Under the pieces are notes generated by a model. The model was given only the letters and a program-made list of their open reading frames with translations. It had not been told where the DNA came from and searched no databases. The position numbers and the translations under genes are program-made. Positions 1 through 13,006 of a stretch of 64,000 bases of DNA are shown piece after piece. How positions within the stretch are numbered: position 1 is the first letter of the stretch; the number at the start of each line of letters is the position of its first letter. The stretch comes from Ancylostoma caninum (lineage: Eukaryota > Nematoda > Chromadorea > Rhabditida > Ancylostomatidae), in contig JBAJFG010000028.1 in assembly GCA_037903475.1 (NCBI GenBank), forward strand, positions 558,001 to 622,000. Direction: 5' to 3'.

Positions 1-2766
1 AAATGGTGGTCGGCGATTGGCATTGGACATGGCATGCAGGTGAGCCTGACGAACCAGGGGTCCCTGACTGTCCTTGTACCCTTCACAGGGTCCATTCCTA
101 GAAAATTCCTAGAAACCTCAAGCTGGACGAGGAAGCGAAAACGGATGTTGCGCGCTGGCACGCTTCATTAATCTGAGCCTCGCGGAACTCATTCCTCACC
201 TAAAATGCGCCATTAGCAAATACAGCTCGTGCTATTGTGCTGACGATTGACACACCATCCCTTGCTTCTTCGAGGTCATCGTCCTCCTCCAAAAGAGCCC
301 GAATAAACCTTGCACCGAACCAAAGTTGTACCCGATCCAGCTGGTCGATCATGAATCAGCTGGCAAAAGACTAAGTGAGGGCCCGATTCGTCCTTCTCAG
401 TGTGACCTTGAGAGAGGGTTGGTTCCTTATTGTAAGTGATGCCTTGATGACGATTGAAATAGGCGAAATGTGAGGATCAATACCAAATTTATGCCCTGGG
501 AAGGGCACTTGTTTTGAACGCGCACAAATGGAGCGAAATGGAACTTCGCCATTGGAAAAACCTAAGTTCGTGCAATTATGATTTACCTCGTGAAATTTCC
601 TCATGAACCAATTATAAAATAGTGTTTATTCACTGGACGGACAGTGGGGTAATTTTTCAATATTGATTTAGCAGGATTCAAAAACAACCTATGGCAACCC
701 AGAAATATTTACCTACTGTATCTTTAACCCATTGATGCCTCCGTATCTCACCGGTGAACCGTCTTTTTTCGCATGGTTCAGTTCGAGGGATCACTAGTGA
801 TCAACGGTTCTTCTATACATTTGCGTAGTAAGATTTCTAAGTCAATGTGATTACAAAAATCTATGCTGGATTTTCTACAGTTCTCCCCGTAAAAACTTTG
901 CAGCAGGGAAAGGAGCCGGAAATTTAGGAAATGTGGAAAAACGCGAAAAAGGGCGTAGTCGTCAATAGGTTAAAGTTGAACTGCGTCTAATAGGATTCTT
1001 GTAACTAACAAAGTGTAGTTCCCATCCTATCCAGGCGTAGTTCCCCCTCCTCCCTCGCGTGATGCTCAATTCTTGAAGGCAGCACATACGGGAATTTTTA
1101 ACCTCGAGATTTCAGCACGACTCAGGGGAATCGCGTGTGCTGATCACTGTTAGAAAAGTGAGAACAGCCGAAACTTTCGGAAGACTCGTTTTCTGGAACC
1201 TCTAAACTCATCGCTTTCAGGCAGGTTGGGCCGGGTCCTGTTCGATATGAACCGATCCAAAAAAGTCGATAACGCCTTTTTTGTCAGCTGTTTTGTTTGC
1301 GAAATCGGGTTTCAGATTTTTTTTCACATTTCTCGAAGTAAGCAGAAGCAAGCGAATTTTGGAAAAGATGGCCAGACCAGTCACGTTGTCAGAGAAACAC
1401 TAATGAATTCTAAAACGATCCAAAAATTCGAAAATGAGACATTGGCGAAAATCAGCCATACGAGTAAACAAACCAGCACATTTGTTGTGAAATAACAAGT
1501 TGTGCTAAGCAACGCAAAAAAGGAAAGATAAGGATTAAAAACTAGCTCCACGATAACAAGGAAAGAAATGGCTAACCCCCAAATCAGCTGGGCAGCAACG
1601 ATCCGCTGCCGCCACAATCCGATCGAACGGCCCCACGGTGATCCTGGTGATCCTGTTGATGCAGTATTTTGGATAGTTGACTGGTTATATCTTAGAAACT
1701 GTTGAGTTTTCCATGCTACTTTCTTTGTCGAATTGTTGGGAATACTGCTAAAATTCGAAGATGATCAGAACCTCAAACATGAAAATTTCCGTGGGTGCTG
1801 CCTTGAATCTGTCATGTGCACGTGCCCATTGAAAAACCGCATGTTCATGTTTTAACATCTAAACTACAGTGAAGACCTTCTTCAGGACATTCTCCAATAA
1901 GTCTTTAAATTTAAAGTTTTCAAGTAGCTAACACCAGAGAAAGGCCTTGGTACCTACTGTAAACGTACATATGATTAATGTTCATGAATACAGGTATAAA
2001 GAGGAGGTACTCTAGTCTACTCTCTCAATGGATCAAATTTTAATAGGATTTGTGGAGAATTGTTCCCACTAGAGCTACAAAGCGACTTTATTTCTCTTTT
2101 TCGAAATAACATCAGGTGGTGACAGCGGGATGGTCACTGAGTCATCCGTGGACGAGTCGGGAATTTTTTGGAAGCGTTTTGCGAGCAGGTAACAACTCGG
2201 ATTTGGTTCACTTTTATTGTCTTACTTACCAATTTTCTAATGACTTTATTTTTGAAGTTTCTCGAGCTTCCATATTTACCAGTGTTGACTGTCCAGTTTG
2301 TTATTTCTATCGTCCTTCTAGCAAAACATAGGTTCATTTAAAAAAAGTAGAGCGCTCGGATGAGATGTTCGCTAAAACGATGGTAGTGGAGACACTTCTT
2401 CAATTTGAATTTTCTTGTACGAGCTCTCAAGATGTGCAGATTGAAAGGAGTAAAATTGAGCATTGTCTCCGGCGAGCATCAACATGGGACCTCTTTTGCT
2501 GATGTTCGTCCAGATATATCGGATTTGTAGGATAGGTTCCTGAAGTGCTAGCGTAGCTAATCCTACACATGCCAAAAGCCTGGACTAGAATTTTTGAAGC
2601 GTTTCCATCCATAAAAAGGACTGAGAAGGGGCATTGCTTTTAGAAAATTTACGTTCATTCATTTAGGTCATCACCTGCACACGTTTCGGGGTGTGCAATC
2701 CAGTTAATCTTCTGATAGTCCCCGAGAGCTCGTGTTAATTTGTTACCAATATTCCTCTACTTGCAG
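1..2766. other. Region without a recognisable gene
   Basis: Both strands contain only short open frames with no family resemblance that I recognise. The missing 5' exons of gene A (signal peptide and start) should lie here or beyond the window. One exon-like stretch at about 2116-2190 has AG before it and GT after it. Its open frames end in phases that would introduce a stop on joining the exon at 2767, so I did not use it. Confidence 0.5.
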
Positions 2767-5700
2767 GATCTGAAAATGGCGATCGCGTTCCTCAGTGATG
2801 GAGAGTTGAAGTCCGTCGGGGGTTTCCAGACCCAAGGATACGGTGTGCCCAGGCCTGATCAAAGCATAAAACCGACGCTGATTGAGAAGGTTTGTGACGT
2901 AAAAAAATCGCGAGTTGACAAGCGGAGCGCGATATCCATTTCAGGGCACGAAGGTCAGCAACGACAGGTCGTACGTACAGTTCTCTCTGCCTTTGGAAAT
3001 CTTCAACGCGAAAATGGTAAGTAAACATTGCTCGGCTCCAATGCGAGAGGGAATTGGGAGTGTTGCCAAGTCGGAGACTATAAAAAATTAGAAAGTATGG
3101 AAATATTACCACTGAGTTATTAGTTTTTTTTTTAATTTGCGGCCCATAAATATCAATGCATCATCTTCCACGGCGCCTCAAATGCACATACATATTTGGA
3201 GATCTGCCTTACCTCAGAATTTATTGGTTTTCTTATTGGAACATGCTAAGTGATGCAAAATAGCAGAAAAATCTAATATGAGAGCACAAAACGCCAAACA
3301 TCCATCAGGATCCCGCTCTCCTTAGAATGAAAATCGAAAAGGATGCTCAAAACACTGACTTAGCTTCTCCTTTCAGTCTCAACACATTCGCGACAATGCA
3401 GGTTTTGCGTTTCTGAAAAAAATTGGAAAAAATTGTACCTTATTTTCGTGGACATTACGGTAACAGGGGCATATTAGGTGCAATGAAAACGAATATGAAG
3501 TCTATTTTGCACGCCGGAGCTTTTTTGTGACGTTACAATGTCAATACTGTAGAAAACATATTCGTAGTACTCCTACGATGAAAGCATTAAAATGCCTTGC
3601 GGTATGGAAGGGATGTCATCCTTGTGTTAGGCATGTCAAATAACCTTATTGTGCAAAGTTTCATCAGATTTTGGAAAAAAAACATCAACAACAGCTACAA
3701 TGGACGTACGCTATTTCTATAGAACTGCGCTACCATACAATATGGATTTCATATTAGTGATCAGCGTGCGAACAGCCCGTGGTAGCGAAAATCTGGGAAG
3801 ATTTTCCTGCTGGAGAAAAGGTTAAAACACATAGGACCCACCAGTGGGTCGTGCTGTACGTTATGTGTTAAGCAAATGGTTCATGTGTGCATTGCACAGT
3901 CCTTTGATCCAGTTTTCTCCATCACCAAAAAAGTTTACCAATTCCAGAAATATGTTAGTGAACATCACCTCCTTTCATAACCACAAAAACATTTTCTTCG
4001 GCGCTTCTATGTTTATTTTGGCGATATTCAAGGACGACAGCGGCTGCATAACACTTCAAATCGCTGTGCTGGGTGGTGAATGGTTGGGAGAATATGCTAT
4101 CAGAAAGCATGAGGTAAGAGAATTTGCCAGCATTCCTTCCCAACTATGACATTTCTCGCTCATATCGCAAATTGTTTCCAGAAAACGCCTGAGGCAGTGC
4201 TTGTGTGTGGAATTGACCAGTGCTTCGATAGCGTCAGGATGAGCAATGGTGGTGCTGCCACAACTGTCGCCCAACCGAGCTCACAGCCGAGCCAGGCACC
4301 AACGGAGAAACAAGAGGGCGCTTCAGAAGGGGCTACAACACCGAAGGGAATTAGTCAACCACAGATTGTGACAGCAAATGAGGAAACAATAAAATCAGAG
4401 GGCAGCGCTGCTGGCAATGATGTCAAAGGAAGTGGAAACGGTACGTGAAGCTTCATGTAAAAGTAAGAGAGACTGCCGCCGGCGTTTCCCTATTTTCCAT
4501 GATGTTTAGGTGAAGCTCCTGTGGCTGCACGACCTCCTAACGATGTCGATTCGAGTGGAATTGAGCCTGCAAATGAGACATCCATCTTCGATTCAGCAGC
4601 TCGTGCTATTGAGGCTCTTCCTGAAGGTTTGACACCTCTATGCTTTTCGCTATTTCTTGAAAGCTCATCTTGCGCATCTTCCCATTGCATCTGTTTCCGC
4701 CACAGCCACGCAGCTTTTGCACAGTAAAGATTCGAAATTTTACCCATATTTTGCAAGTGTTAGCCGAATCTAACAGAACTGCAGTGCTTGAACTCCTACG
4801 GCCACGCAGCGGAAAATCTCCTCAGCATCTGAGGGCTCGAAAGCAAAACTGGTATATAAACCGTAACTCATTAGGGCAGTACATCAAACTATTTGCACAT
4901 GGACGTAAATGATACGTACATGGAGGCCCAAAATTATGGCAACAAAGAAAGCGCGCTCAACAAAGAATTTTGTTGCGTTTTGAAGCTATACATATTATAG
5001 CGTTTATGTTCATTGCATTAAATTGGACAAAGTGCATCTTTCCAAATTGCGACATCCTCCATTAGCTTTACCATAGACCCTGAAGGACTACATGAAGCAG
5101 GAGAGCATGGCGCTCAGGTCAATTTTCTGAAGTGGTTTTCTAATGAATTCAAGTTAGAAGGCTATATTGAGCAAACCCATTTCTTTTATACATACTGCCA
5201 GAATCAATCTGATCCAGGTTTAGGATAGGTCACCAGGTGAAATCATCAAAAACTTATGAGGTTGTAACATAAGTTTCCGCTATCTTCGCACGGGCATTTT
5301 CAAAGTCTTCTAATAAATGAATACCGATAAGATTTCACGCTTGTCTGGATACTATTCTAAAGCACATCCCACATTCTGGAATGTGAGACCTATTTTTGCG
5401 TCTTATTTTGAAAATGTAATTAACTTCGGAGTGAACCCCTCAAGAGTGCAAATTGGGTAACTGCACTCACACGAATAATAATTTTGCCTAACGTTGCATG
5501 AGACTAACTAAAATTGGCAGGAGTAATCTTGGGGCCATTTTTATTCTCCATGGTACTTTCTCTCCGCATTTCATTACCGAGTGGTCTCAGGCACAGGCAC
5601 CAAACCTGGTAACCCAAGATTCTCACTAGAGTTGAAGCGAATTGAAGTGGGATTCTTTCCACTGTGATAGCAAACATCAACCATCTCCGCCCACTAATCG

Positions 5701-8368
5701 GCGGGATTTTGGGACAAGTTCCATGCGTTCTGTGGAAATCACACCATGTTGCCAGACAGCCAAGAGCGCCTTAATTTTGTTGGTCGAACTCTCCGAGAAG
5801 TCGATGAGCTCGCAGAGGAGTTTTTGATTATTAATTATGTAGCATCAATCTAGCTCTAACCACGCGTCGGTTATCAGATCACAAGATTGTCTATTTAACG
5901 AGAACCGTTTTGCGTCAGTGACCTCTAGCACTGCCAAAACCAGCTCCTGTTATGGTCCATACTTCGATTAGTACCTGTTGTTATATGACTCTCTATAAAA
6001 TTTTTTCAACGAAATTTTTAAAACAGCAGAAACTTATATTACAACCCAATAAATATAGCGTTGTCCCAGTCTTGAACCAAACAACTTCTGCATCGATCAC
6101 TGCTCCGGTGAAAGGTCCTGACGGACCCTGGAAAGGGGCTCAAGTTCAAGGCAGAGCAGGTTTCTGAAAGCCAGAACATGCTGTTGCCCCAACGTCAGAG
6201 CGTCAACTCGTCCTCGTATTCATTATTTTTTGGGTTTTCCATAAGATTAGCGTGGGCTTGGCTGACGTCTTGGATGGAGCGATATAATGAAAGCAATAAA
6301 ATTATCTAATTCAGCTGTTGTTGTGAAATTGCATGCTAAATTATTCCTTGAAACGGCTAGCTTTAGTGCAGTGGGGTTGCCGGGGGAGAGGCGCTGAGGC
6401 GCTTGTGACGACCAAATTTCGTTTACATAATGGATGTCAGAGTAGAACAAAGATTTGCAGAATACTAAGCGTAATTTGTTCCAAGTAAATTTAGAGACGT
6501 AAATCGGGAATAACCTCAGAAGCTTCATTGTTTTTGTTGGGGCACATCATATTCTTTTTATATATGTAGATCAGTGCTCTTATTTTGTTAAGTTTTATAT
6601 GCTTATTATTAGGTTCTGGAAGTGAAGCGAGCGCTGAAGGAGAGCTACCAAAAGCAGAAGAGTCTCATGACACTGAAATCGTAAGCTTTTCCATGACAAA
6701 CGTGCCTAATACCGTTATTCATTCAATATTTCCAGCTCACCACAGTGCCAAATTCCGTAGCGGAGGGAGGTGAAGCTCCTGTAAGTTTCAGAAAATCCTT
6801 CATGCGATGAAAGATTAGAAGATGTAATTCTTCAGGCCGGCGATGGTGCGACGACTCCTAAATTGACAACAGTGGACGGAGAAGCTCGCATATCCACATA
6901 TTCACGAGAGTTTATTCGGCAGCAAACGACAAGTTCTAATTTCCCGGCGACAACTCCTCGTGAGATTTTATTTCTTCCTGTTTACGGTTCCTTTGTACGA
7001 AAGCAATATTTTAGTTCCATCTGTTGCCCCCGCTCTCGATGGAGCGCCACAAACGGGTGTTCCTACGCTCACCGGCTCATCACCTACCACTGCTCCACCT
7101 GCTGACCTCGGCACTCCTCAAACCGCTCCCCCCGTGGAAGAGGTCCCCAGACCCACAAAAGCACCCGAGGAAGAGCTTCCCTCACCAACAAATGCAACGG
7201 TTGCAGAAACGGGTGAACAGACAACGCCCACAACAGTGACTGCCGGAGAAACAGTGGGGAAACCGCTGGTGTTGTCAAAGACAGTGGCCCCGGCCGTAGC
7301 CAATATACTGATAAATGGTCAGTTTCTGCTCTTGGTTGCTTAACTTCTGAAATTTCCAGATGAAAAGGAAGAAAGTAAGAGAAATACTGATGTTCGAAGA
7401 CAGTGACCTCACTGTGACTTCAGGATGTTCTGATGGCCACACCGATCTGCGGGTATGTGAGAGTTATTTCGCCGATTACCTTGGCAAGGTCAAGGAGTGG
7501 GCCGACAAGCACAATCAGATCCTTGGTCAGCAGATGTGGAAGGTGGGTTTGCAACACTATTGCTAGTATTTAAATTAGTTCTGTTGTGCCATTCGAGGGA
7601 CATTATTCTCCAGATGTTTTTCACAGAAATTACAGTATGAGTACATTAGTGAGCACTACCTTTAGTAGTTTTTACGCCAACCCCAGGTTACCTACCATAT
7701 TCACAAGGTGTTACCAGTTCAATTCTGACATCCACTGCGGTTTTTCAAGTGCATTTTCAACACCAGTTTGTTGGGTAGTACAGGAAATGAGATGTTTTTA
7801 TTCCTGCTCTACAAAGAAGTTCATTTTTTATTAGAGAAATTCGCTTCTTTGATCTAAAAACTGAATGAATCAATGAATTTGAAGAACCCATTGTAACCTT
7901 ACAAAAATGAGCATACGGTACTAAACAGATATAATATTCGTGTTCAGCACTAATTCATCTTCTCAAAGGAAGGAAATCTCCTTCGGATGCTTTCGAATAC
8001 TCTGCCAAAGAATAGCAGATGTGTAGAAGTGCCTTATGAAAAAAAATTGAAAAGATCTACTAGCAGATCCGATCGCGCGATTTTCGAAGGAAAAAGTGTG
8101 AACAGCACGCGATGAGAAGCAGCGTCGCGAGGATAACCACCATTGACCACGTCACAGTAGTATGCACGTGCTTCCACATAGGACCAGCTGCATTTGAACA
8201 GCGTGCATTTGCGTAGCGATCACAACACAATGAGCTGCAATCACAGACTTACCCTAATCATCCACATTTCAGGCTTGCAAGCTGCTGTCCCAGGTCAAGC
8301 ATGTTCCGACAATGTGCTGCGATAAGTTCCGCTCAACCTGCGCCGCTCACCTGCAAACCAGCAGATGA
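2767..8368 (+). CDS. Gene A: multi-exon, probably secreted protein with Thr/Pro-rich linker and six-cysteine C-terminal domain (5' partial)
   Basis: Phase-consistent exons: 2767-2889, 2945-3016, 4033-4113, 4182-4440, 4510-4626, 6613-6680, 6736-6780, 6836-6959, 7015-7317, 7424-7542 and 8273-8368 (TGA). An optional 15-nt micro-exon sits at 7360-7374. All introns are GT-AG, many with TTTCAG-like acceptors. Exons 1-4 encode a hydrophobic, beta-like stretch ([10 protein letters not shown], later [12 protein letters not shown] and TPEAVLVC) that might be the C-terminal part of a DOMON domain; this is weak. Exons 4-9 are low-complexity Ser/Thr/Pro/Ala/Glu, as in extracellular linkers and mucins. The last two exons encode C-x9-C-x29-C-x12-CC-x6-C, matching genes B and C exactly in spacing and splice phase. 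Function is unknown. Extracellular location is inferred from cysteines, linker and the signal peptide of gene B. The start codon is not found, and the 2-kb intron 4627-6612 may hide further exons. Confidence 0.72.
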
Positions 8369-8602
8369 AGAAGCTTTCCGTGAATTTGTATATAAGCCCG
8401 TGATCCGTATTGAATTGCTACTTTGGTATAGATTGTGCGAGTTGCTGTGAGCGTCACTTCTCGCTTGCATTTTCGTTCAAGCAGCGGAGAAAGTAGATCT
8501 GCTCTTGAATGCCTTTACATTTGCCTTACTACTGTGATACTCTTACGGCTTATCGCTCCCATTTGTTCGTGCTGTCGAAAGTCTTGTCAATCGTACTTGC
8601 CA

Positions 8603-8608
8603 AATAAA
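8603..8608 (+). promoter_or_regulatory. Polyadenylation signal AATAAA of gene A
   Basis: A perfect AATAAA lies 235 nt after the gene A stop codon (8366-8368). It is the first canonical signal after the stop, so 8369 to about 8630 is the likely 3' UTR. Confidence 0.55.
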
Positions 8609-8733
8609 TGTCAATGCTTTTGCGACTCATCAGGGACAAACACATGATTCATGTATACTGTTTGCATTTTCGTCTTAAAACATGGTGAAAGTAATGAATA
8701 GCTGCTTTTATAGTGCATCGGAGTCCTATCCGG

Positions 8734-8800
8734 TCGGATAACAAAAGATACGTATTGATCCTCGTCGGAGTAGAATGGACACGTATCCTTCGTTATCCGA
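8734..8800. repeat. Imperfect 20-bp hairpin
   Basis: 8734-8753 is the reverse complement of 8781-8800 with two mismatches and a 27-nt loop. Just downstream (8815-8842) an ATGCATT-containing motif is repeated. Nothing else was recognised here. Confidence 0.6.
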
Positions 8801-10520
8801 CGAGGTTGCACTTCGATGCATTGCATTCGATGCATTATAACTACAGCTAATGCATGCGCGCAGTTCATACATATACTGACCCAAGGCCAGCAAGAGTACT
8901 GCTGCTCCAGCCATGATTCGAATTCGTGTTGTGTTTTTCTCAAATCTCGTGTTTTGGGCTACTGTAGAGCGGCTTGGGGGAGCATTAAGGCCAGCAACAT
9001 CACATGCATAATCTAGAAAAGTGCTGTCAAATATTCCACAGGACCCTGCTGATCCACCCATATTGAGGCCGGAGATAAAAAAATTTATTAGCAGAACAAC
9101 AAAATTTATTAGCAAGAGCGACAGTTACGGCTACCATCTCAGCTGGTCAGGTTTGGAAACTGGTGATAAAGGTCGAAGGAAAACAGGAAGGATGAAAAAC
9201 ACGCTCCCCCATTCTTTCCACGCAAATTTCATCACGCTTTTCGGTAAAGGGGTCTAGTGTAAACAAAAGAAGTGGATTGGGACACCGCTTCCCGTGTTTC
9301 CTATTCTCCTGACTTTGCACTCTCTATATATGTAGAGAAAGGAAATCGGTTTTGTAGAGAAAGGAAAACGGAACAGTGGCAACGGGGAGCAAAAAACTGC
9401 AATTGAAATAGCGCAAGGACTAATGTTAACACCTAATACATTCGCCATTGCATGTTTTATCATTCCGGGAAAGGTCAACATAGTCATTTAGAGACCTCAA
9501 TAAAATCGTGGATGAGGAATAATCAGCATAGTCGAGTCGAAAAATGTTTAAAGTTAGAATAGGGGGCACCATCCTCACGAAAGTAGTTCGATTGATGGGA
9601 CTCTTCAAGAATGGAGTCTGCTCGTTCCACCGCAGAGAATTGGTGGAAGTTCAGACACGTTCAGCAATGCTCCTGCTTAAAGACAGCACACACGGAAAGT
9701 TTCGACTAGAAGAACTCAGCCTATTTCAAAGGTATCGAAGGTGCTGAACACTTTCACAAAGTCGAAATTTTCCGATAACACTAAAAACACTGTTTTCAAA
9801 TGCTCATGGCCAGGTTAGGCGTACTAGCCGTGGTCGAGTTGCATGAGCCATGAAATGGGGGTTGGCCATGAAATGGGGGTCAAAAGATCAATAATGTCGT
9901 TTTTTTTCACCGGTTGGATATTTGCGCAATCAGTTTTTTGTTCTAAATTACAGCCTTTCCACATCTCATCAAGATAAATAACCACTGGAAAATTTGTAGT
10001 ACTTAGCAAAGAAGTCAATAAGAAATCAAAACATTATGAAATCTTCTAGTGGAGGGGAAATTGGAGAGAACTGAAATTTCAACGAAAACTAGTTTGAACT
10101 CCTGCCAAACAGCTTCACATTCCGTAAAGTACAAATGAGAAGACATTCCAGCTAATAAAACTAACGAAGAATACAAAAAAAAAATCGTCAAAACAACTCA
10201 CAAAGAGAAAAAATGACTGAATTTCCCAAGATTGTAGCAAAACAGCTGTTTCCATTACAATTCGCGCAACAAAGAAGTGACTGAAAACTCGTCCAGATTG
10301 ACCGTTGGCACAAGGATCTTCCAGTTACTGCGCTGAACGCAGTGGGTTTCAGTTGCTTTACTGTGTAGGAACCATTCGTAGTGCGGTAAAGAATCAGGAA
10401 GTGTGAAAATCTGAGGAGTGAAAGTTTCCGTGGGTGCTGCCTTTAAGAGTCTTTGGGGACCATTCACCCAATTTCCATGCTCTTAGGAGCTTTTCGAGGG
10501 AAAGAACGGCAGTCCGGTGG
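8801..10520. other. Non-coding stretch, nothing recognised
   Basis: Short open frames occur on both strands without homology that I recognise or a convincing exon chain. One near-tandem duplication of 16-17 bp (ATGAAATGGGGGT motif) lies at about 9848-9882. Confidence 0.4.
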
Positions 10521-10524
10521 TCTA

Positions 10525-10567
10525 CATCTGCTGCCGTTATGCTCATCTAGCATAACGGCAGCAGATG
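10525..10567. repeat. Perfect 19-bp hairpin with 5-nt loop
   Basis: 10525-10543 and 10549-10567 are perfect reverse complements separated by 5 nt. It lies inside an open frame (10453-10812) that may be accidental. It resembles a small RNA hairpin, a recombination scar or a fold-back duplication. No poly-T follows directly, so a terminator role is not supported. Confidence 0.85.
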
Positions 10568-10819
10568 ACAAGCATCCTTTCTACCCAGTATGGGAAAAGA
10601 TCATCAAATTGGTAAGAAAGGCGCTTGGAAATAGCGTTCCGTCGGCAGACGACATCGGCTCCGGCACGCGCAGCGAGATTGCCTGGAATTCTTCTCGAGA
10701 CTGCCAACGACGCTCACTTAGCTATTTAGTCCGTTTGAACCTGTCAATGCTTTTTGAGAGAACAAGGATTTTGCTAGTGTGCTGCCGATATAGCTGCTTT
10801 GCCACGACCTGAGCTTAGG

Positions 10820-12041
10820 TAGGTACCACACTCGAAGGTAGTTCAGAAGAAAATAGGTGTATGTAGAGAATGTAACTTGCTCCAGGACATTTGGAGAATG
10901 GACTCGAGATTACCGTTGAAGACTGTAAATATAATAGTAGCACAGATCGCATTACGAACGTCCATTTCGTTTAAGTATCTTTCCCTTGTTTGATCCGTTG
11001 CACATGACATATGCCATGAAGATTAATTCGCCCACACGAAGCGCAGCTTTGCCACGTTCCGCTCGGATAGCAGTTCTCTTCTGCGAGATCTTCATGAGAT
11101 GGTGAAATATTAGCTCTCTCAAATGCATTTGAAACTAATTTAAAACTTGCCGTTGTAAGAAAGATGTGGCCCAATAAGCCGGGTTCACTACATGTGCTCT
11201 AGTCGGCACCCCTCACAGAGGACACAGAATAGATAAATGAAGAATAGAATAAATGAATAAGGAATAGGTAGAACTATTGAATCGCCTTCGTGGTGTTTCT
11301 ACTGCACTATTTTCATTCGAAATCCAAATTTACTCTTCCATGGGTTTAGAGAAGATTTGGTGAGACATTGTCGTCATTGTGTGTTGAAGAAGCACGAACG
11401 AATTTCGTTGATTTCAGACGGCTTACGCCTGACATACTAGCCTAAAATGCGTTTCAGTTGTTCGCGCTTCTCAGTACTGCAGAAAGAGGTAGGTGAATCA
11501 ATGTTCCTGTGTTCCTTCAACTGTACCCCAAGATTACTTGCAATTCCAAAATAACGACGCCTTTGCGAGATAATCGCTACGAAGGTAGGGCAAAACTGCA
11601 AAGTGGGAGGAGGGACGTCACCACGAGAGGATTTGGACAACGGCGATTTCGCAATCAGTACCAACGAGCAGCCTCTGCGATGGTCTGTGGTCAGCAGCCT
11701 GAGCACTCATCTCATCGTTCATCTAATTTCTGTGGTACTTGTATTTCTTTCTTATTCTTCGTGTTACTAGGCTTCGGTGGCTTGAAGTACTATCTAGTGA
11801 GTTTTTTAAGAATGTTTCGAAAGTAATTTCTTTGTACTTCTGCGCTGGGGGACCGTGATGATTTACCTTCTATGTACAGTACCAGTTGTGTTATCTTTGC
11901 TAAGTTGAGGGTTCTTAGCATGTATCTGTTCCATGTCGTATGATTGTTCTTTTTTGGGTCATCCTCATGTTATGCTGGGTTGCCTTGGATCAGCGCTTAT
12001 TTTTTTTGAATACGTTGGATAGGAAAACGAGACTATCTAAC
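10820..12041. other. Non-coding stretch, nothing firmly recognised
   Basis: An open frame at 11509-11826 ends in a hydrophobic stretch (SFLFFVLLGFGG) followed by a GTGAG donor-like site at about 11799. It could be a membrane-protein exon, but no partner exons could be chained to it. Confidence 0.3.
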
Positions 12042-12552
12042 AAGGAAAGTATACTTGGTCAGTGTGGCCATTCATAGCAAGATGTATATTGCCTTATGCA
12101 GCTTGCGATGCTGATTCTGAATCCGTTTTCAGAAATAACCAAACTCCTCTCTACGATAAGTTATGCCCATTTTTGGTGTTCGTGAAGAAGCGCTGAGATT
12201 AGTTTCTGATGAGGGCTCGTAGCGCAACAGTAAGTCTCATTCTCCAGACAAGATATAACAGGCTCAACTTTTGCTGAAGAATGATACAGTGTGGTGAGAG
12301 CATCAGAGTTTATTACAATGAAAATAACAACTGAAGGAAATCTCTTCACAACCACCATGGTCACAATGACTAGTCAAGTCTACAGCGAAGAAGAACCCGA
12401 CTCCAATTACAGATTTACTCGACTACGACCTAAAATTACGGAGAACATCTATACAAGGGTCTGATAAGAAATTTTAGAACTCTATCATTCGAGTGAAATA
12501 TTAATTCCAGCCAAATAATGTTCATCTACATATTTTGTTCGAAGTTAAGGAA

Positions 12553-12659
12553 ACAATAACTGTGACTAAAATTTTTTCGTTCGCTACCCTGTCTACCAGG
12601 AACTCCCAGGTTCTGGTAGACAGGGTAGCGAACGAAAAAATTTTAGTCACAGTTATTGT
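12553..12659. repeat. Perfect 47-bp inverted repeat with 13-nt loop
   Basis: 12553-12599 and 12613-12659 are exact reverse complements. Perfect pairing inside an element whose outer repeats are clearly diverged suggests that this hairpin formed more recently than the element itself. Confidence 0.9.
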
Positions 12660-12932
12660 CACCAACCCGGGAGTATAGCGCTGAACGTTCGGGATGAAGC
12701 ACGTATTTATTTTGGAGCTTCTCAGCATCATTCTATGCGTACAAATTATTAAAATTTCATTTTTGTCCACGCAGCCACACCAATCTCAAGTTATTTGACC
12801 GTTCCCAAAAATCGACTTGGTGAGGATTTTTCCAGATGCTCCCAAAACCTTCACATCATCTAGTTTTGAGCCGAAAACGTGATAGGACGGTTCTTCAAGA
12901 GGAAACAAGCGATGAATAAAAAATGCAAAACT

Positions 12933-13006
12933 GTCGGAGTAGCAGGACTCGAACCCCTGACACTGTGCATGAAGAACGAGCAACTTACCTCTACACCACG
13001 GACCAA
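12933..13006 (-). pseudogene. tRNA-like sequence or SINE head with Pol III A and B boxes
   Basis: On the minus strand there is an A-box-like TGGTGTAGAGG (12988-12998) and a perfect B box GGTTCGAGTCC (12945-12955), spaced as in a tRNA. A T stem-loop can be drawn. The expected acceptor stem does not pair, so a working tRNA is unlikely. A tRNA pseudogene or tRNA-derived SINE fragment fits better. Confidence 0.6.

Noticed and set aside
2116..2190. Possible upstream exon of gene A
   Set aside because: Its exit phase creates a stop when joined to the exon at 2767.
10525..10567. Transcription terminator
   Set aside because: Rho-independent terminators do not apply to a nematode Pol II context and no U-tract follows.
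12933..13006. Functional tRNA gene on the minus strand
   Set aside because: A and B boxes are good, but the acceptor stem does not pair. Kept only as a tRNA-like or SINE remnant.
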